Source: Pseudomonadota bacterium
GTDB lineage: Bacteria; Desulfobacterota; Desulfobulbia; Desulfobulbales; Desulfocapsaceae
Assembly (NCBI GenBank): GCA_018821985.1
Contig: JAHJKP010000033.1
Coordinates: 51,244-115,243, forward strand
Length of the DNA: 64,000 bases
Reading direction: 5' to 3'
The translations under genes and the position numbers were made by a program. The notes beneath the pieces were generated by a model. That model ran no database searches, had not been told where the DNA came from, and was given only the letters and a program-made list of their open reading frames with translations. This document shows positions 48,974-57,838 of the stretch, one piece after another (positions within the stretch are counted from its first letter, which is position 1; every line of letters begins with the position of its first letter).

Positions 48974-50677
48974 GTGCCGGATGACACCAGTGTGCATATG
49001 ACCTTGAATGATATCATTGATGCAAGTCAGGAAAAATTTGCTGACTTGCCGGCAGTAGGAATGGCCCTGGAAACCCCTTTGAGCTATCAGGTCTTTTATG
49101 AGCGGATTATCGCGCTAGCTGTACGATTGTCGAGGGAAGGGATCAAAAAAGGTGATCATATTGCCATTCTGGCGGAAAATTCCCAGAACTGGGGAGCCGC
49201 CTATTTTGCCATTGTCCGTCTGGGAGCTGTCGCTGTTCCCATCTTGCCCGATTTGCCGGAGGCGGATGTCCATCATATCCTCACAGAGATGCGGGTACCG
49301 ATTCTCTTCACCACCGAGCGGCAGATAGAAAAAGTATATGAGTTAAATCAGAAGAGCCTGCAGCGGATTGTTATGCTTGATGACTCTGCTGCCAGCCTTG
49401 ATTTTCTTGCTGTGGAGACCTTTTCAGGCTATCTGGCAGGTGCCATGGAGATGCGGGAAGAGGCAGCGGCAAAAGGGAATATCGTCTTTGATAAGGTGCT
49501 TGAAGATGATCTGGCGTCTATCCTTTATACCTCGGGGACCTCAGGCTATTCCAAGGCCGTCATGCTCAGTCATAAGAATCTGGCTGCTAATGCCAGGTCC
49601 GCTTCTGCCATGATTGATGTCGAGCCGGGAGCTGTTTTTCTTTCCATCCTCCCCATGTCACACACCTATGAATTTACAGTAGGATTTATCCTGCCCCTGT
49701 CGCGGGGTGCCAGAATTGCCTATGCCGGTAAGACACCGACACCGGCCGTCCTGCAGAGAATCTGCAGCCAGGAAAAGCCCTATGCCATATTCGCGGTGCC
49801 TCTGGTGCTGGAAAAAATTTATAAAAAACGAGTGCTTCCACAGATCAGCAAGAGTTTCGCCTTGTCCCTGATTTGTAAGTTTGAGGCGGGAAAAAAATTT
49901 ATCCATAAACGCGTCGGGGCAAAGCTGCTGGAGTTCTTCGGCGGGAATCTGCAACTGATGGGGATAGGTGGGGCGGCCCTCAATCCGGAGGTTGAACAGT
50001 TTTTGTATAACGCGGGTTTTCCTTATCTCATTGGCTATGGCTTGACCGAATGTGCACCTCTGCTGGCAGGTGGACCACCTGGCGATAAAACTATTGTTGT
50101 AGGTTCAACCGGCAAACCTGTTCCCGGAGTTCAGTTGAAAATTGTCAACCCTGATCCCCAGACTGGTATTGGCGAGATCTATGGTTGTGGCCCGAATGTG
50201 ATGCAGGGCTACTATAATGACCCGGACACCACCGCTGAAACAATCACCGAAGATGGCTGGTTGGCCACCGGCGATCTGGGGTACATTGATAGTTTTGGCA
50301 ATTTGCATGTCCGGGGTCGATCCAAGAATGTTATTGTCATGTCCAATGGTGAAAATGTCTATCCTGAGGCCATTGAACATAAGATGAATGTGCGTCCATG
50401 GGTTGTGGAGTCGCTGGTGGTTGAAAATAATAACCGTCTGGAGGCCTGGGTCTATCCTGATTATGAGTATGTCGATGCGGCAACCGCAGATCAGTCACGG
50501 CTTCAGCGGCATGAGTACATAGAAGGGCTGCTGGTGGAGATGCGGGTGGAGATAAATGAACAGGTTTCGCCGGCTGCGCGATTGACCAGGATTCTTGAGC
50601 GCCGGGAACCCTTTGTCAAGACCGCAACCCATAAGATTAAACGGTATCTCTATGCTGGTGGCAACATGATCTCATGA
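48974..50677 (+). CDS. AMP-binding long-chain acyl-CoA synthetase
   Basis: An adenylate-forming ligase activating a fatty acid to its CoA thioester. Motifs: LYTSGTSGYSKAVMLSHKNL (P-loop), YLIGYGLTECAPLLAGGPPG and GWLATGDLGYIDSFGNLHVR, with the C-terminal lysine in VKTATHKIKRYLY. Length 567. GTG 48974 follows AAAAGGGGCG. The fadL-type porin gene begins 85 bases downstream, so uptake and activation of fatty acids are probably coupled. The last codons lie in a perfect 36-bp palindrome. Confidence 0.9.
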   Translation: MPDDTSVHMTLNDIIDASQEKFADLPAVGMALETPLSYQVFYERIIALAVRLSREGIKKGDHIAILAENSQNWGAAYFAIVRLGAVAVPILPDLPEADVHHILTEMRVPILFTTERQIEKVYELNQKSLQRIVMLDDSAASLDFLAVETFSGYLAGAMEMREEAAAKGNIVFDKVLEDDLASILYTSGTSGYSKAVMLSHKNLAANARSASAMIDVEPGAVFLSILPMSHTYEFTVGFILPLSRGARIAYAGKTPTPAVLQRICSQEKPYAIFAVPLVLEKIYKKRVLPQISKSFALSLICKFEAGKKFIHKRVGAKLLEFFGGNLQLMGIGGAALNPEVEQFLYNAGFPYLIGYGLTECAPLLAGGPPGDKTIVVGSTGKPVPGVQLKIVNPDPQTGIGEIYGCGPNVMQGYYNDPDTTAETITEDGWLATGDLGYIDSFGNLHVRGRSKNVIVMSNGENVYPEAIEHKMNVRPWVVESLVVENNNRLEAWVYPDYEYVDAATADQSRLQRHEYIEGLLVEMRVEINEQVSPAARLTRILERREPFVKTATHKIKRYLYAGGNMIS

Positions 50678-50692
50678 GATCATGTTGCCACC
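50657..50692. repeat. 36-bp perfect palindrome across the acyl-CoA ligase stop codon
   Basis: Half-site GGTGGCAACATGATCTCA and its exact complement meet without spacer (centre 50674/50675). The TGA stop lies just right of the centre. No T-run follows, so it is not a standard terminator; it may form an mRNA hairpin between the two genes. Confidence 0.75.
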
Positions 50693-50762
50693 AAAGTGTG
50701 TGTCTATTGGTCAACCGGATGCTCTGGTTGATTGGCAAGAAAAATATTATTGAGGAGAAGAA

Positions 50763-51998
50763 ATGAAGAAGATAATCTCTGTGGTTTCCCTGGCAGCTCT
50801 CTTGATTGCCGGATCAGCCTGGGCTTCCGGCTACCGGATTCCCGAGCAGTCGGTGGATTCAACGGCGACGGCAGGTGCTCATATCGCCTCAGCCGATGGT
50901 GCTGATGCCAGTTATTTCAATCCGGCCAATATGTCTTGGAGCAGTGCAGAGACATGGCAGGTCGAGGGTGATCTGACCTATATCCATCTGCCAGCGGTAA
51001 GCTACAGCGATGATAGTTCGGTAGCCATGAATGGTGAGTCCGAGAAAGAAAACTTTCTGTTGCCGACGGTGTTCATGGTTTCCCCTGAGTATAATAATTT
51101 CAGGGTTGGTTTTTCCGTAACCGCCCCCTATGGTCTGTCCAAGCGCTGGCAACAGCCCTTCCCCCGAACCTTTTCCGAAGAGTACAGCCTCAAAGTCTTT
51201 GATATCAACCCCACGATTTCTTATAAGATTTGTGACTATTTCTCCCTTGCCGCAGGTCCGCGCATACTTTACAGTTCTGCCAAGGTGAGCAGCAATGGCG
51301 TTGTCTCGCGGGCGATGGGTTATACTGCGACCCGTTTTATGGAAGGAGACACCACTGAGCTGGGTTGGAACGCCGCTCTTTCCGCCCGGCCGATGGAGAA
51401 CATGACCCTGGCTGTGACCTATCGTTCCGAGGTCGATCTTGATCTTGAAGGTGATGCCCTCCTTGGCACCAACACCCAAGCTGCTCCCGTGGCCACAGGT
51501 GGCAGTGTCACCATTCCGGCTCCAGCGGTTTTGAGCATCTCCGCTGCTTATACCTTTGATAAGTTGACCGTTGATCTGACCTGGGATCGTACCTATTGGT
51601 CAGACTATGAGAATATCATCTTTCAATATGATACCACCCTGCGCAATCCGGTATTAATCGGTGCCTTTGCTACTCCCATTGTCAAAAACTGGGATGACAG
51701 CGATGCCTATCGCCTGGGGCTGTCCTATGACCTCAATGATACCTGGACCTTGATGGCTGGCTTTGCCTATGATCAAACTCCTGTTCCTGATGCCACCCTG
51801 GGCTTTGAACTCCCTGACTCCGACGCCTATCTCTATTCCTTGGGCGCACGTTACAAGGTAAGCAACCAGATAGAGCTTGGTGCCGGATATCTCTATGATT
51901 ATAAAAAGAGCCGTTCGGTCACCAATGCCATCGTGGACGGTACGTTTACCGATTCTGCCGCCCATCTTCTGACTGTAGGGCTTACCTATACCTTCTGA
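50763..51998 (+). CDS. fadL: FadL/OmpP1/TodX family outer-membrane transporter
   Basis: A 14-strand outer-membrane channel for long-chain fatty acids or other hydrophobic compounds. The signal peptide reads MKKIISVVSLAALLIAGSAW and is followed by the FadL plug motif (ASGYRIPEQSVDSTATAGAH; ADASYFNPANMSW) and beta-barrel strands, with a terminal aromatic (TVGLTYTF). Length is 411 residues. A GAGGAGAAG site precedes the ATG. It forms a unit with the acyl-CoA ligase upstream and ends in a hairpin. Confidence 0.9.
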   Translation: MKKIISVVSLAALLIAGSAWASGYRIPEQSVDSTATAGAHIASADGADASYFNPANMSWSSAETWQVEGDLTYIHLPAVSYSDDSSVAMNGESEKENFLLPTVFMVSPEYNNFRVGFSVTAPYGLSKRWQQPFPRTFSEEYSLKVFDINPTISYKICDYFSLAAGPRILYSSAKVSSNGVVSRAMGYTATRFMEGDTTELGWNAALSARPMENMTLAVTYRSEVDLDLEGDALLGTNTQAAPVATGGSVTIPAPAVLSISAAYTFDKLTVDLTWDRTYWSDYENIIFQYDTTLRNPVLIGAFATPIVKNWDDSDAYRLGLSYDLNDTWTLMAGFAYDQTPVPDATLGFELPDSDAYLYSLGARYKVSNQIELGAGYLYDYKKSRSVTNAIVDGTFTDSAAHLLTVGLTYTF

Positions 51999-52011
51999 CG
52001 GTTTCAGCAGC

Positions 52012-52034
52012 GTTCAGCTTCCTGGCAGCTGAAC
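52012..52034 (+). terminator. Terminator downstream of fadL
   Basis: Arms GTTCAGCT (52012-52019) and AGCTGAAC (52027-52034) with a 7-base loop; a T-rich run follows (about 52044-52061). The stem is short. It could also be part of the umuD control region; no clear LexA site was seen. Confidence 0.5.
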
Positions 52035-52090
52035 ACTGAACACTTTCTTTTTTTTCTTTCCACTTGCAGTCTTGGTACTTTGGTTGCCCC

Positions 52091-52528
52091 ATGAAAACAG
52101 ATTCTTCGATCGCCGCCATCTATGCTCTTGAGCAAAAGAGCAAAGTGGTCCGTCCGCTCTTCTCCTGCGGAGTCTCTGCCGGCTTTCCTTCGCCTGCCGA
52201 CGATCATATTGACCGGAAACTGGATCTGAACGAACTGTTGATTCAAAACCCGGCGGCCACCTTTTTTGTGAGGGTGGCCGGCGATTCCATGACCGACGCC
52301 GGGATTAATCATGGCGATATCCTGGTTGTGGACAGGTCGTTACAGGCTGGTCACGGCAAGATCGTCATTGCCATCATTCATGGGGAGTTGACCGTAAAAC
52401 GGCTGATGGGCGGGGATTCCTCCTGGCAGCTGGTGGCGGCCAACGCTGCGTATCCTGCGGTGAAGATCAGTGAAGAGGCCGGGTGCGAGGTATGGGGCGT
52501 GGTTACCAGTGTCATTCATCAATTTTGA
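52091..52528 (+). CDS. umuD: UmuD-like translesion polymerase subunit (S24 peptidase)
   Basis: UmuD cleaves itself in the SOS response and partners UmuC. The self-cleavage Ala-Gly lies in CGVSAGFPSPADD, the serine in VRVAGDSMTDAGINHGD, and the general base Lys in GELTVKRLMGG. ATG 52091 gives the normal size (145 residues); the frame is open to a TTG at 52064. umuC follows after a palindromic insertion. No recognisable LexA site was found upstream; such sites vary in deltaproteobacteria. Confidence 0.92.
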   Translation: MKTDSSIAAIYALEQKSKVVRPLFSCGVSAGFPSPADDHIDRKLDLNELLIQNPAATFFVRVAGDSMTDAGINHGDILVVDRSLQAGHGKIVIAIIHGELTVKRLMGGDSSWQLVAANAAYPAVKISEEAGCEVWGVVTSVIHQF

Positions 52529-52530
52529 TG

Positions 52531-52691
52531 GCGTCGCAAAAAGTCGCCAACTGCTGCGTTGCCGCACATTATCTCGTCACTGCGGCGTACTTAAGTACGC
52601 CTCATTCCTCGAAATATGCGCGCCTTGCATTTGACGATTTTTGCTTAGCCATCCCCCAAAATAACTTTTTATGAGACTGTCAATTTTGATG
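52531..52691. mobile_element. MITE-like palindromic insertion between umuD and umuC
   Basis: The bases 52527-52653 form a long imperfect palindrome: left end GATGGCGTCGCAAAAAGTCG and right end TTTTTGCTTAGCCATC, with a perfect centre GGCGTACTTAAGTACGCC. The sequence TCAATTTTGATG occurs at 52519-52530 and again at 52680-52691, bounding the element as a 12-bp direct repeat. Without one copy and the insert, the umuD stop and umuC start would be 8 bases apart. No open frame lies inside. I believe similar palindromes recur in other deltaproteobacterial genomes, but I have not checked. Confidence 0.7.
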
Positions 52692-52696
52692 TCGTT

Positions 52697-53974
52697 ATGA
52701 AAAAAGTCTTTGCCCTGGTTGATTGCAACAACTTCTATGTCTCCTGCGAGCGCTTGTTTCGGCCTGCGCTCAACGGCCAACCGGTGGTTGTGCTGTCCAA
52801 TAATGATGGCTGCGTGATTGCCAGATCCAATGAGGCCAAGGCACTGGGGATTCCCATGGGCGAGCCTTATTTCAAGATCAAGGCCTTTGCCCGCAGGCAG
52901 AATATCCATGTTTTTTCTTCCAATTATGCCTTGTATGGAGATCTTTCCGCCAGGGTGATGGCTGTCCTGCACCAGATGGAGGCGGAGATGGAGGTCTATT
53001 CCATTGATGAGGCTTTTCTGTCCCTGCCGGTCACCAGGAACTGGAACCGGCTCAGTTATGCCGCAGAGCTCAGGGAACGAATCAGGAAATATGTGGGGAT
53101 TCCTGTCTCCATTGGTATTGGGCCAAGCAAAACTCTGGCCAAGATTGCCGGTCGGGTTGCCAAAAAAGAAGGCCGATATCAGGGCGTGTTTGATCTGGCC
53201 GACAGCAGCCAGATGGATGATGTCCTCCGGCAGACAGAGGTCAATGATGTCTGGGGGATTGGCAGGCGCTTTACGGAAAAACTGGGCAGGCAGGGGATCC
53301 ATAACGCCCTTGAACTGAAAAAGGCCAATGAGGCATGGATTCGCAAGCATCTGACGGTGGTTGGGGCACGGATTGTCATGGAGTTGAATGGTATCTCCTG
53401 CCTGCCTCTGGAGAAGGCCCCAGCCAGCAAAAAATCCATCGTCACCTCCCGATCTTTTGGCCAACCGGTAACTACCTTGAGCGATCTCAGGGAGGCGGTT
53501 ATAAGCTTTGCCTCCAGGGCGGCGGTGAAGCTGAGGGAACAGAACCTTGAGGCTGGAGCGTTGCATCTTTTTGTGGCCACTAATCGTTTTGGTGATCCGG
53601 CAGCCTCGTATTTTAATGGCCAGACCGTGCCGTTGCCCCACCCCACATCAGACACCCCCATGTTGATAAGCACGGCCTTGCGCTGTCTTCAGTCCCTTTA
53701 TAAAGCGGGATATAGATATCAGAAGGCAGGGGTTATCCTCTCGGCTTTATCCCCTCAGGGATATAAGCAGCAGAGCCTTTTTGCCCCGACGACCGAGGAA
53801 AATAAACCGCTGATGACAGCACTCGACAGGATCAATGACAAGTGGGGACAGGATACCATCCGCTATGGCTTGACCGGGACCCATAAATTATGGGGGATGC
53901 GGCAGTCGTACAAGTCGCCGGCCTATACAAGCAGTTGGCAGGAGCTGCCGCTGGTCAAGGCATCTCTGGTCTAA
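52697..53974 (+). CDS. umuC: UmuC-type Y-family DNA polymerase V subunit
   Basis: The catalytic subunit of translesion polymerase V. The start shows ALVDCNNFYVSCERLFRPAL with the first catalytic Asp, VYSIDEAFLSL with the second Asp/Glu pair, PVSIGIGPSKTLAKIAGRVA, then DVWGIGRRFTEKLGRQGI. The C-terminal DUF4113-like part has RYGLTGTHKLWGMRQSYKSP. Length is 425 residues. umuD is upstream across the palindromic insertion. The fmdE gene follows 38 bases downstream. Confidence 0.95.
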   Translation: MKKVFALVDCNNFYVSCERLFRPALNGQPVVVLSNNDGCVIARSNEAKALGIPMGEPYFKIKAFARRQNIHVFSSNYALYGDLSARVMAVLHQMEAEMEVYSIDEAFLSLPVTRNWNRLSYAAELRERIRKYVGIPVSIGIGPSKTLAKIAGRVAKKEGRYQGVFDLADSSQMDDVLRQTEVNDVWGIGRRFTEKLGRQGIHNALELKKANEAWIRKHLTVVGARIVMELNGISCLPLEKAPASKKSIVTSRSFGQPVTTLSDLREAVISFASRAAVKLREQNLEAGALHLFVATNRFGDPAASYFNGQTVPLPHPTSDTPMLISTALRCLQSLYKAGYRYQKAGVILSALSPQGYKQQSLFAPTTEENKPLMTALDRINDKWGQDTIRYGLTGTHKLWGMRQSYKSPAYTSSWQELPLVKASLV

Positions 53975-54012
53975 GTTACAGACCGTTTGCCATTATCAAC
54001 AGGGAGGAGAAG

Positions 54013-54633
54013 ATGAAATCCTTTGAAGAGGTTGTGCAATTCCATGGCCACGTCTGTCCAGGTCTGGCCTTTGGCTTCCGGGTGGCGCAAGCGGCCCTTG
54101 ATGCCCTGGGAGCGCGTTCCAGGGATGAAGAACTGGTGGCGGTGGTGGAAAATTGTTCCTGTGCCGTTGATGCCATTCAGGTGCTGAGTGGTTGTACCTT
54201 TGGAAAAGGAAATCTGGTAGTTAGGGATTACGGGAAACAGGTCTATACTTTTCTCAAACGGCCGGAAGGGGAAGGGGTACGAATCAGTGTCACCTGGATT
54301 GCCCCGCCCGAAGATGAGGAGATGACCGCCTGTTGGCAGCGTTTTTCCCGGGGCGATCGGTCAACCGAGGTCATGCGGGCGATCAAGGCACATAAGGGCA
54401 GAAAAATTCAGGCAATTCTCCAGGCTGATACGGATGATCTTTTTGAGATCCGAAGAGTCACTGAACAACTGCCGGAGCAGGCCCGTGTCTATCCCAGTAT
54501 TCGTTGTGCCAGGTGTGGGGAGAAGGTGATGGAACCCAGGGTTACAATTGTTGACAAGCGACCCCTCTGTCCTCCTTGTGTTCAGATCGAAAGAGGGGAC
54601 CGGGAATCTTGCAAAGGTAAGAGTATGTTGTGA
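54013..54633 (+). CDS. FmdE family protein with C-terminal zinc ribbon
   Basis: The N-terminus VVQFHGHVCPGLAFGFRVAQ is the FmdE signature (formylmethanofuran dehydrogenase subunit E-like), with ENCSCAVDAIQVLSGCTFGK following. The C-terminus has paired cysteines (CARCGEKV and LCPPC) of a zinc ribbon. In bacteria such proteins often lie near molybdenum or formate enzymes, and their role is unsettled. Start ATG 54013 follows AGGGAGGAGA at good spacing; the frame is open to 53890 inside umuC. No molybdoenzyme lies next to it. Confidence 0.85.
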   Translation: MKSFEEVVQFHGHVCPGLAFGFRVAQAALDALGARSRDEELVAVVENCSCAVDAIQVLSGCTFGKGNLVVRDYGKQVYTFLKRPEGEGVRISVTWIAPPEDEEMTACWQRFSRGDRSTEVMRAIKAHKGRKIQAILQADTDDLFEIRRVTEQLPEQARVYPSIRCARCGEKVMEPRVTIVDKRPLCPPCVQIERGDRESCKGKSML

Positions 54634-54860
54634 TAGTTGTCAGCGCCTTGTCTCAGTCAGCGGTCTATTTGTTCGGCCCCTGAGTTCAATGGCTTTTGGT
54701 ATGTAAACGTAATTGTTAACAAGTTATGTCGGGTGGTTGAGTTGTCTGCATGAACCCCCGTGTTAACATTTTATTTTGGCTCGTGCATTCCGGACATCAG
54801 GGGAGCTGTGGCCTCAAAAGTAAAAAAATAACTTTCAATTCATGGAAGAGGAGGTCGGTC

Positions 54861-56309
54861 GTGTTCAAGGTATCTTGCAGGTTGTTTTTTCTTGTCTTCA
54901 TGCTGTTTGGCGTTCCCGGTGCGGCAATGGCAATGGATACAGGTGGCGGAAATCATCTTGACCTCACGGCGAGCTGGGTCGGCTATGCCTCCCTTCTTCT
55001 TTTCGTTGTGGCCTACGCTCTGGTCATGGCCGAAGAGTATACCCATATGCGTAAATCCAAACCGGTCCTGCTGGCTGCCGGTCTGATCTGGGGTATCATT
55101 GCCTGGATTTACGCCAGCCACGGTTTTACCCATGCCGCTGAGGTGGCGGTACGCCATAATATTTTGGAATATGCCGAACTCCTTCTCTTCCTGCTGGTGG
55201 CCATGACCTATATCAATGCCATGGAGGAACGGCAGGTCTTTGAGGCCTTGCGGATCAAACTGGTCTGCGCAGGTTATTCCTTCCGCCAACTCTTCTGGAT
55301 TACCGGCCTCCTCGCCTTTTTCATCTCACCGGTGGCCGATAATCTGACCACCGCCTTGCTCATGTGTGCCGTGGTTATGGCCATTGGTAAGGACAATGTT
55401 AAATTTATCAGCCTTTCCTGTATTAATATTGTTGTCGCCGCCAATGCGGGCGGTGCCTTCAGTCCCTTTGGCGACATCACTACCCTTATGGTCTGGCAGA
55501 AAGGTATTGTTGACTTCTGGACGTTTTTCAACCTCTTTGTCCCCGCGGCCGTGAACTGGCTGGTGCCGGCCGTGATCATGTGTTTTGCCGTGCCTAAGGT
55601 TCATCCGGCCGCCGGGGAGAGCGGTATCAAGATGAAACGCGGTGCTATTGTGGTCATGATCCTCTTTCTTCTGACTATTGCCACCGCCGTCAGCTTCCAT
55701 AATTTTCTCTACCTGCCGCCGATGATGGGGATGATGACAGGTCTTGCCTATCTGAAAATATTTGGTTTTTACCTGAAAAAAACGCATAAAAACGGCCGCG
55801 GCAGCCAAAGTTATGACCCGGACAAGGCAGATGAGGAGGTCGGTGACACGGTACCCTTTGATGTGTTCAGTCATATTGCCAGGGCTGAGTGGGACACCCT
55901 GATGTTTTTCTACGGGGTTATCCTCTGTGTCGGCGGTCTTGGTTTTATCGGATACCTGACCATGGCCTCCCAGGTCATGTATGGTGAATGGGGTCCGACA
56001 GCTGCCAATGTCATGGTTGGTGTTCTGTCGGCCATCGTTGACAATATTCCGGTCATGTTTGCCGTGCTTACCATGAATCCGGAAATGTCAACAGGCCACT
56101 GGCTGCTGGTCACCCTGACCGCCGGTGTCGGCGGCAGTATGCTTTCCATCGGCTCAGCTGCCGGAGTGGCGCTCATGGGTCAGGCCCGGGGGATGTACAC
56201 CTTTGGAGGGCATTTGAAATGGCTGCCGGTAATTGCTTTGGGTTACGCGGCCAGCATCGGGGTGCATTTCCTGATTAACGGCCGTTTTTTTAACGGGATA
56301 CCAATGTAG
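54861..56309 (+). CDS. nhaD: NhaD-type sodium/proton antiporter
   Basis: An ion transporter of the IT superfamily that exports sodium in exchange for protons. About 12 membrane helices are visible; the conserved core includes FISPVADNLTTALLMCAVVM and SAIVDNIPVMFAVLTMNPEM, and NAGGAFSPFGDITTLMVWQK is the NhaD hairpin region. GTG 54861 lies 6 bases after AGAGGAGG and gives a signal-like first segment ending in GAAMAMD. The frame is open to 54750, but that part has no counterpart in the family. It is a single gene; sodium export fits marine or brackish life, which is inference. Confidence 0.9.
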   Translation: MFKVSCRLFFLVFMLFGVPGAAMAMDTGGGNHLDLTASWVGYASLLLFVVAYALVMAEEYTHMRKSKPVLLAAGLIWGIIAWIYASHGFTHAAEVAVRHNILEYAELLLFLLVAMTYINAMEERQVFEALRIKLVCAGYSFRQLFWITGLLAFFISPVADNLTTALLMCAVVMAIGKDNVKFISLSCINIVVAANAGGAFSPFGDITTLMVWQKGIVDFWTFFNLFVPAAVNWLVPAVIMCFAVPKVHPAAGESGIKMKRGAIVVMILFLLTIATAVSFHNFLYLPPMMGMMTGLAYLKIFGFYLKKTHKNGRGSQSYDPDKADEEVGDTVPFDVFSHIARAEWDTLMFFYGVILCVGGLGFIGYLTMASQVMYGEWGPTAANVMVGVLSAIVDNIPVMFAVLTMNPEMSTGHWLLVTLTAGVGGSMLSIGSAAGVALMGQARGMYTFGGHLKWLPVIALGYAASIGVHFLINGRFFNGIPM

Positions 56310-56460
56310 GATCGTTGCAGTCACCATTCATTACACCAAAAAAAGACGGTAACTTCAAAAAGCAATAACAGAGAATTGTATCCATTTTTTCACGTGTAGC
56401 AGATTCACTTATCGGCTTGTATAAAATTTCCGTGCCACTTCTATCTATGAGAATGACACC

Positions 56461-57702
56461 TTAATTTGAGTGACTCTCAGATCCTTGCAATTCCAGAGGA
56501 AGGGTAAAGCTGAATTGGCTTCCCGTACCCTCGCCCTTGCTGGCCACCGATATTGTGCCGCCATGGAGTTCGATATAATGCTTGGCGATGGTAAGTCCCA
56601 CGCCCGATCCTGAAGGTTTGTCAGAGCGTATATTCTCCGTCTGGTAGAAGGGCTCAAATATCTTTTTCTGCAGCTCAAGGGGGATACCTCTGCCATCGTT
56701 GATGATGGTTACAATGATCTCCGGTCGACTGTGTTCACTGGTCGGCTTGATAATGACAGAGACCTTGCCGCCTTCATCAGAAAATTTAATGGCATTTGTG
56801 AGGAGGTTGAAGAGGACCTGTTTTATTTTGGCGCTATCTGCCTGCACCAGCTGATCGGCCAACTCTTCTGCCACGTCAATATCAAAGGTGATATGCCGCT
56901 TTTTTGCCCGTTCCTGCAGCATCATCAGGCAGCTCTGGAGTGCGGCGGAGAGATCGAAGAGAGTGGGGTGAAGCGGGAAGTTCCCGGTCTCAACCTCGGA
57001 CATCTCAAGGATGTCCTCAAGCAGAGCAAAAAGTTTTTGGCCGCTTTTGTTGATGTTGTCAGCATAGCCTTGCTGTTGCGCGGAGAGTTGTGACCTTAAA
57101 ATTTGAGAAAAGCCAATGATACTATTGAGCGGGGTCCTTAACTCGTGACTCACGCCGTTCAGAAAGTTGCTCTTGGCCAGATTGGCCACCTCGGCCGCCA
57201 CTTTGGCCTTGTTGAGTTGCTGGATCGTCTTCTCCAGTTTAGAGGTTCGTTGCCGTACTTTTTCTTCCAGTTCTTCATTGGCCTTGAGGATTTGTTGAGA
57301 CAGACGTTTATTTTCTAAGCGTAATTTCCGCTTTGCCAAGGCATGGGTCACCGCAAAGGTAAGATTGTCAACATCCTCCAGGGGTTTGCGGAGGTAATCA
57401 TAGGCCCCGCCGTTTTTGAGGGACTCTATGGCATTTTCCATGGTGCCGTAACCGGTCAGAATGATGACTTCGGTGTCTTCGTCCTGTGCCTTGACCTTTC
57501 GTAACAGGTCAAGGCCGCTCAGACCAGGCATCTTCATATCCGTGATCACAAGGGGAAAAGAGTTGGCAGCAAAACAGGCAAGCGCCTCTTCCCCGGATGC
57601 GGCTCTTGTCACCCTGAAACCCTGTGCGCCCAAATACTCGGAGATCACTTTTGTAATTTCCGGCTCATCGTCGACCACCAAAATGTTCTCGTTCATGACC
57701 AA
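56461..57702 (-). CDS. Hybrid response regulator-histidine kinase (REC-HisKA-HATPase)
   Basis: An N-terminal receiver domain (ILVVDDEPEITKVISEYL with the phosphoacceptor Asp in LVITDMKMPGLSGLDLL) is followed by a coiled coil (about 130-180), a HisKA domain with GVSHELRTPLNSIIGFSQIL, and an HATPase domain with LLTNAIKFSDEGGKVSV and GSGVGLTIAKHYIELHGG. It has no membrane helices, so it is cytoplasmic and probably phosphorylated by, or phosphorylates, the neighbouring proteins. Length is 413 residues. It is the last of five two-component genes on the minus strand. Confidence 0.92.
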   Translation of the reverse strand: MVMNENILVVDDEPEITKVISEYLGAQGFRVTRAASGEEALACFAANSFPLVITDMKMPGLSGLDLLRKVKAQDEDTEVIILTGYGTMENAIESLKNGGAYDYLRKPLEDVDNLTFAVTHALAKRKLRLENKRLSQQILKANEELEEKVRQRTSKLEKTIQQLNKAKVAAEVANLAKSNFLNGVSHELRTPLNSIIGFSQILRSQLSAQQQGYADNINKSGQKLFALLEDILEMSEVETGNFPLHPTLFDLSAALQSCLMMLQERAKKRHITFDIDVAEELADQLVQADSAKIKQVLFNLLTNAIKFSDEGGKVSVIIKPTSEHSRPEIIVTIINDGRGIPLELQKKIFEPFYQTENIRSDKPSGSGVGLTIAKHYIELHGGTISVASKGEGTGSQFSFTLPLELQGSESHSN

Positions 57703-57838
57703 TTCCCTTTGTTGTTAAATTTGATGCATGAGGCATTACGAATTCAATGTCACAAAGTTAATGCATAATCGTTTCTGGTTTGTGTTCTGCGGCTCTTGTT
57801 GTAAAAATGTTTAGGCTGAGGATATGAACTCAAAATTT

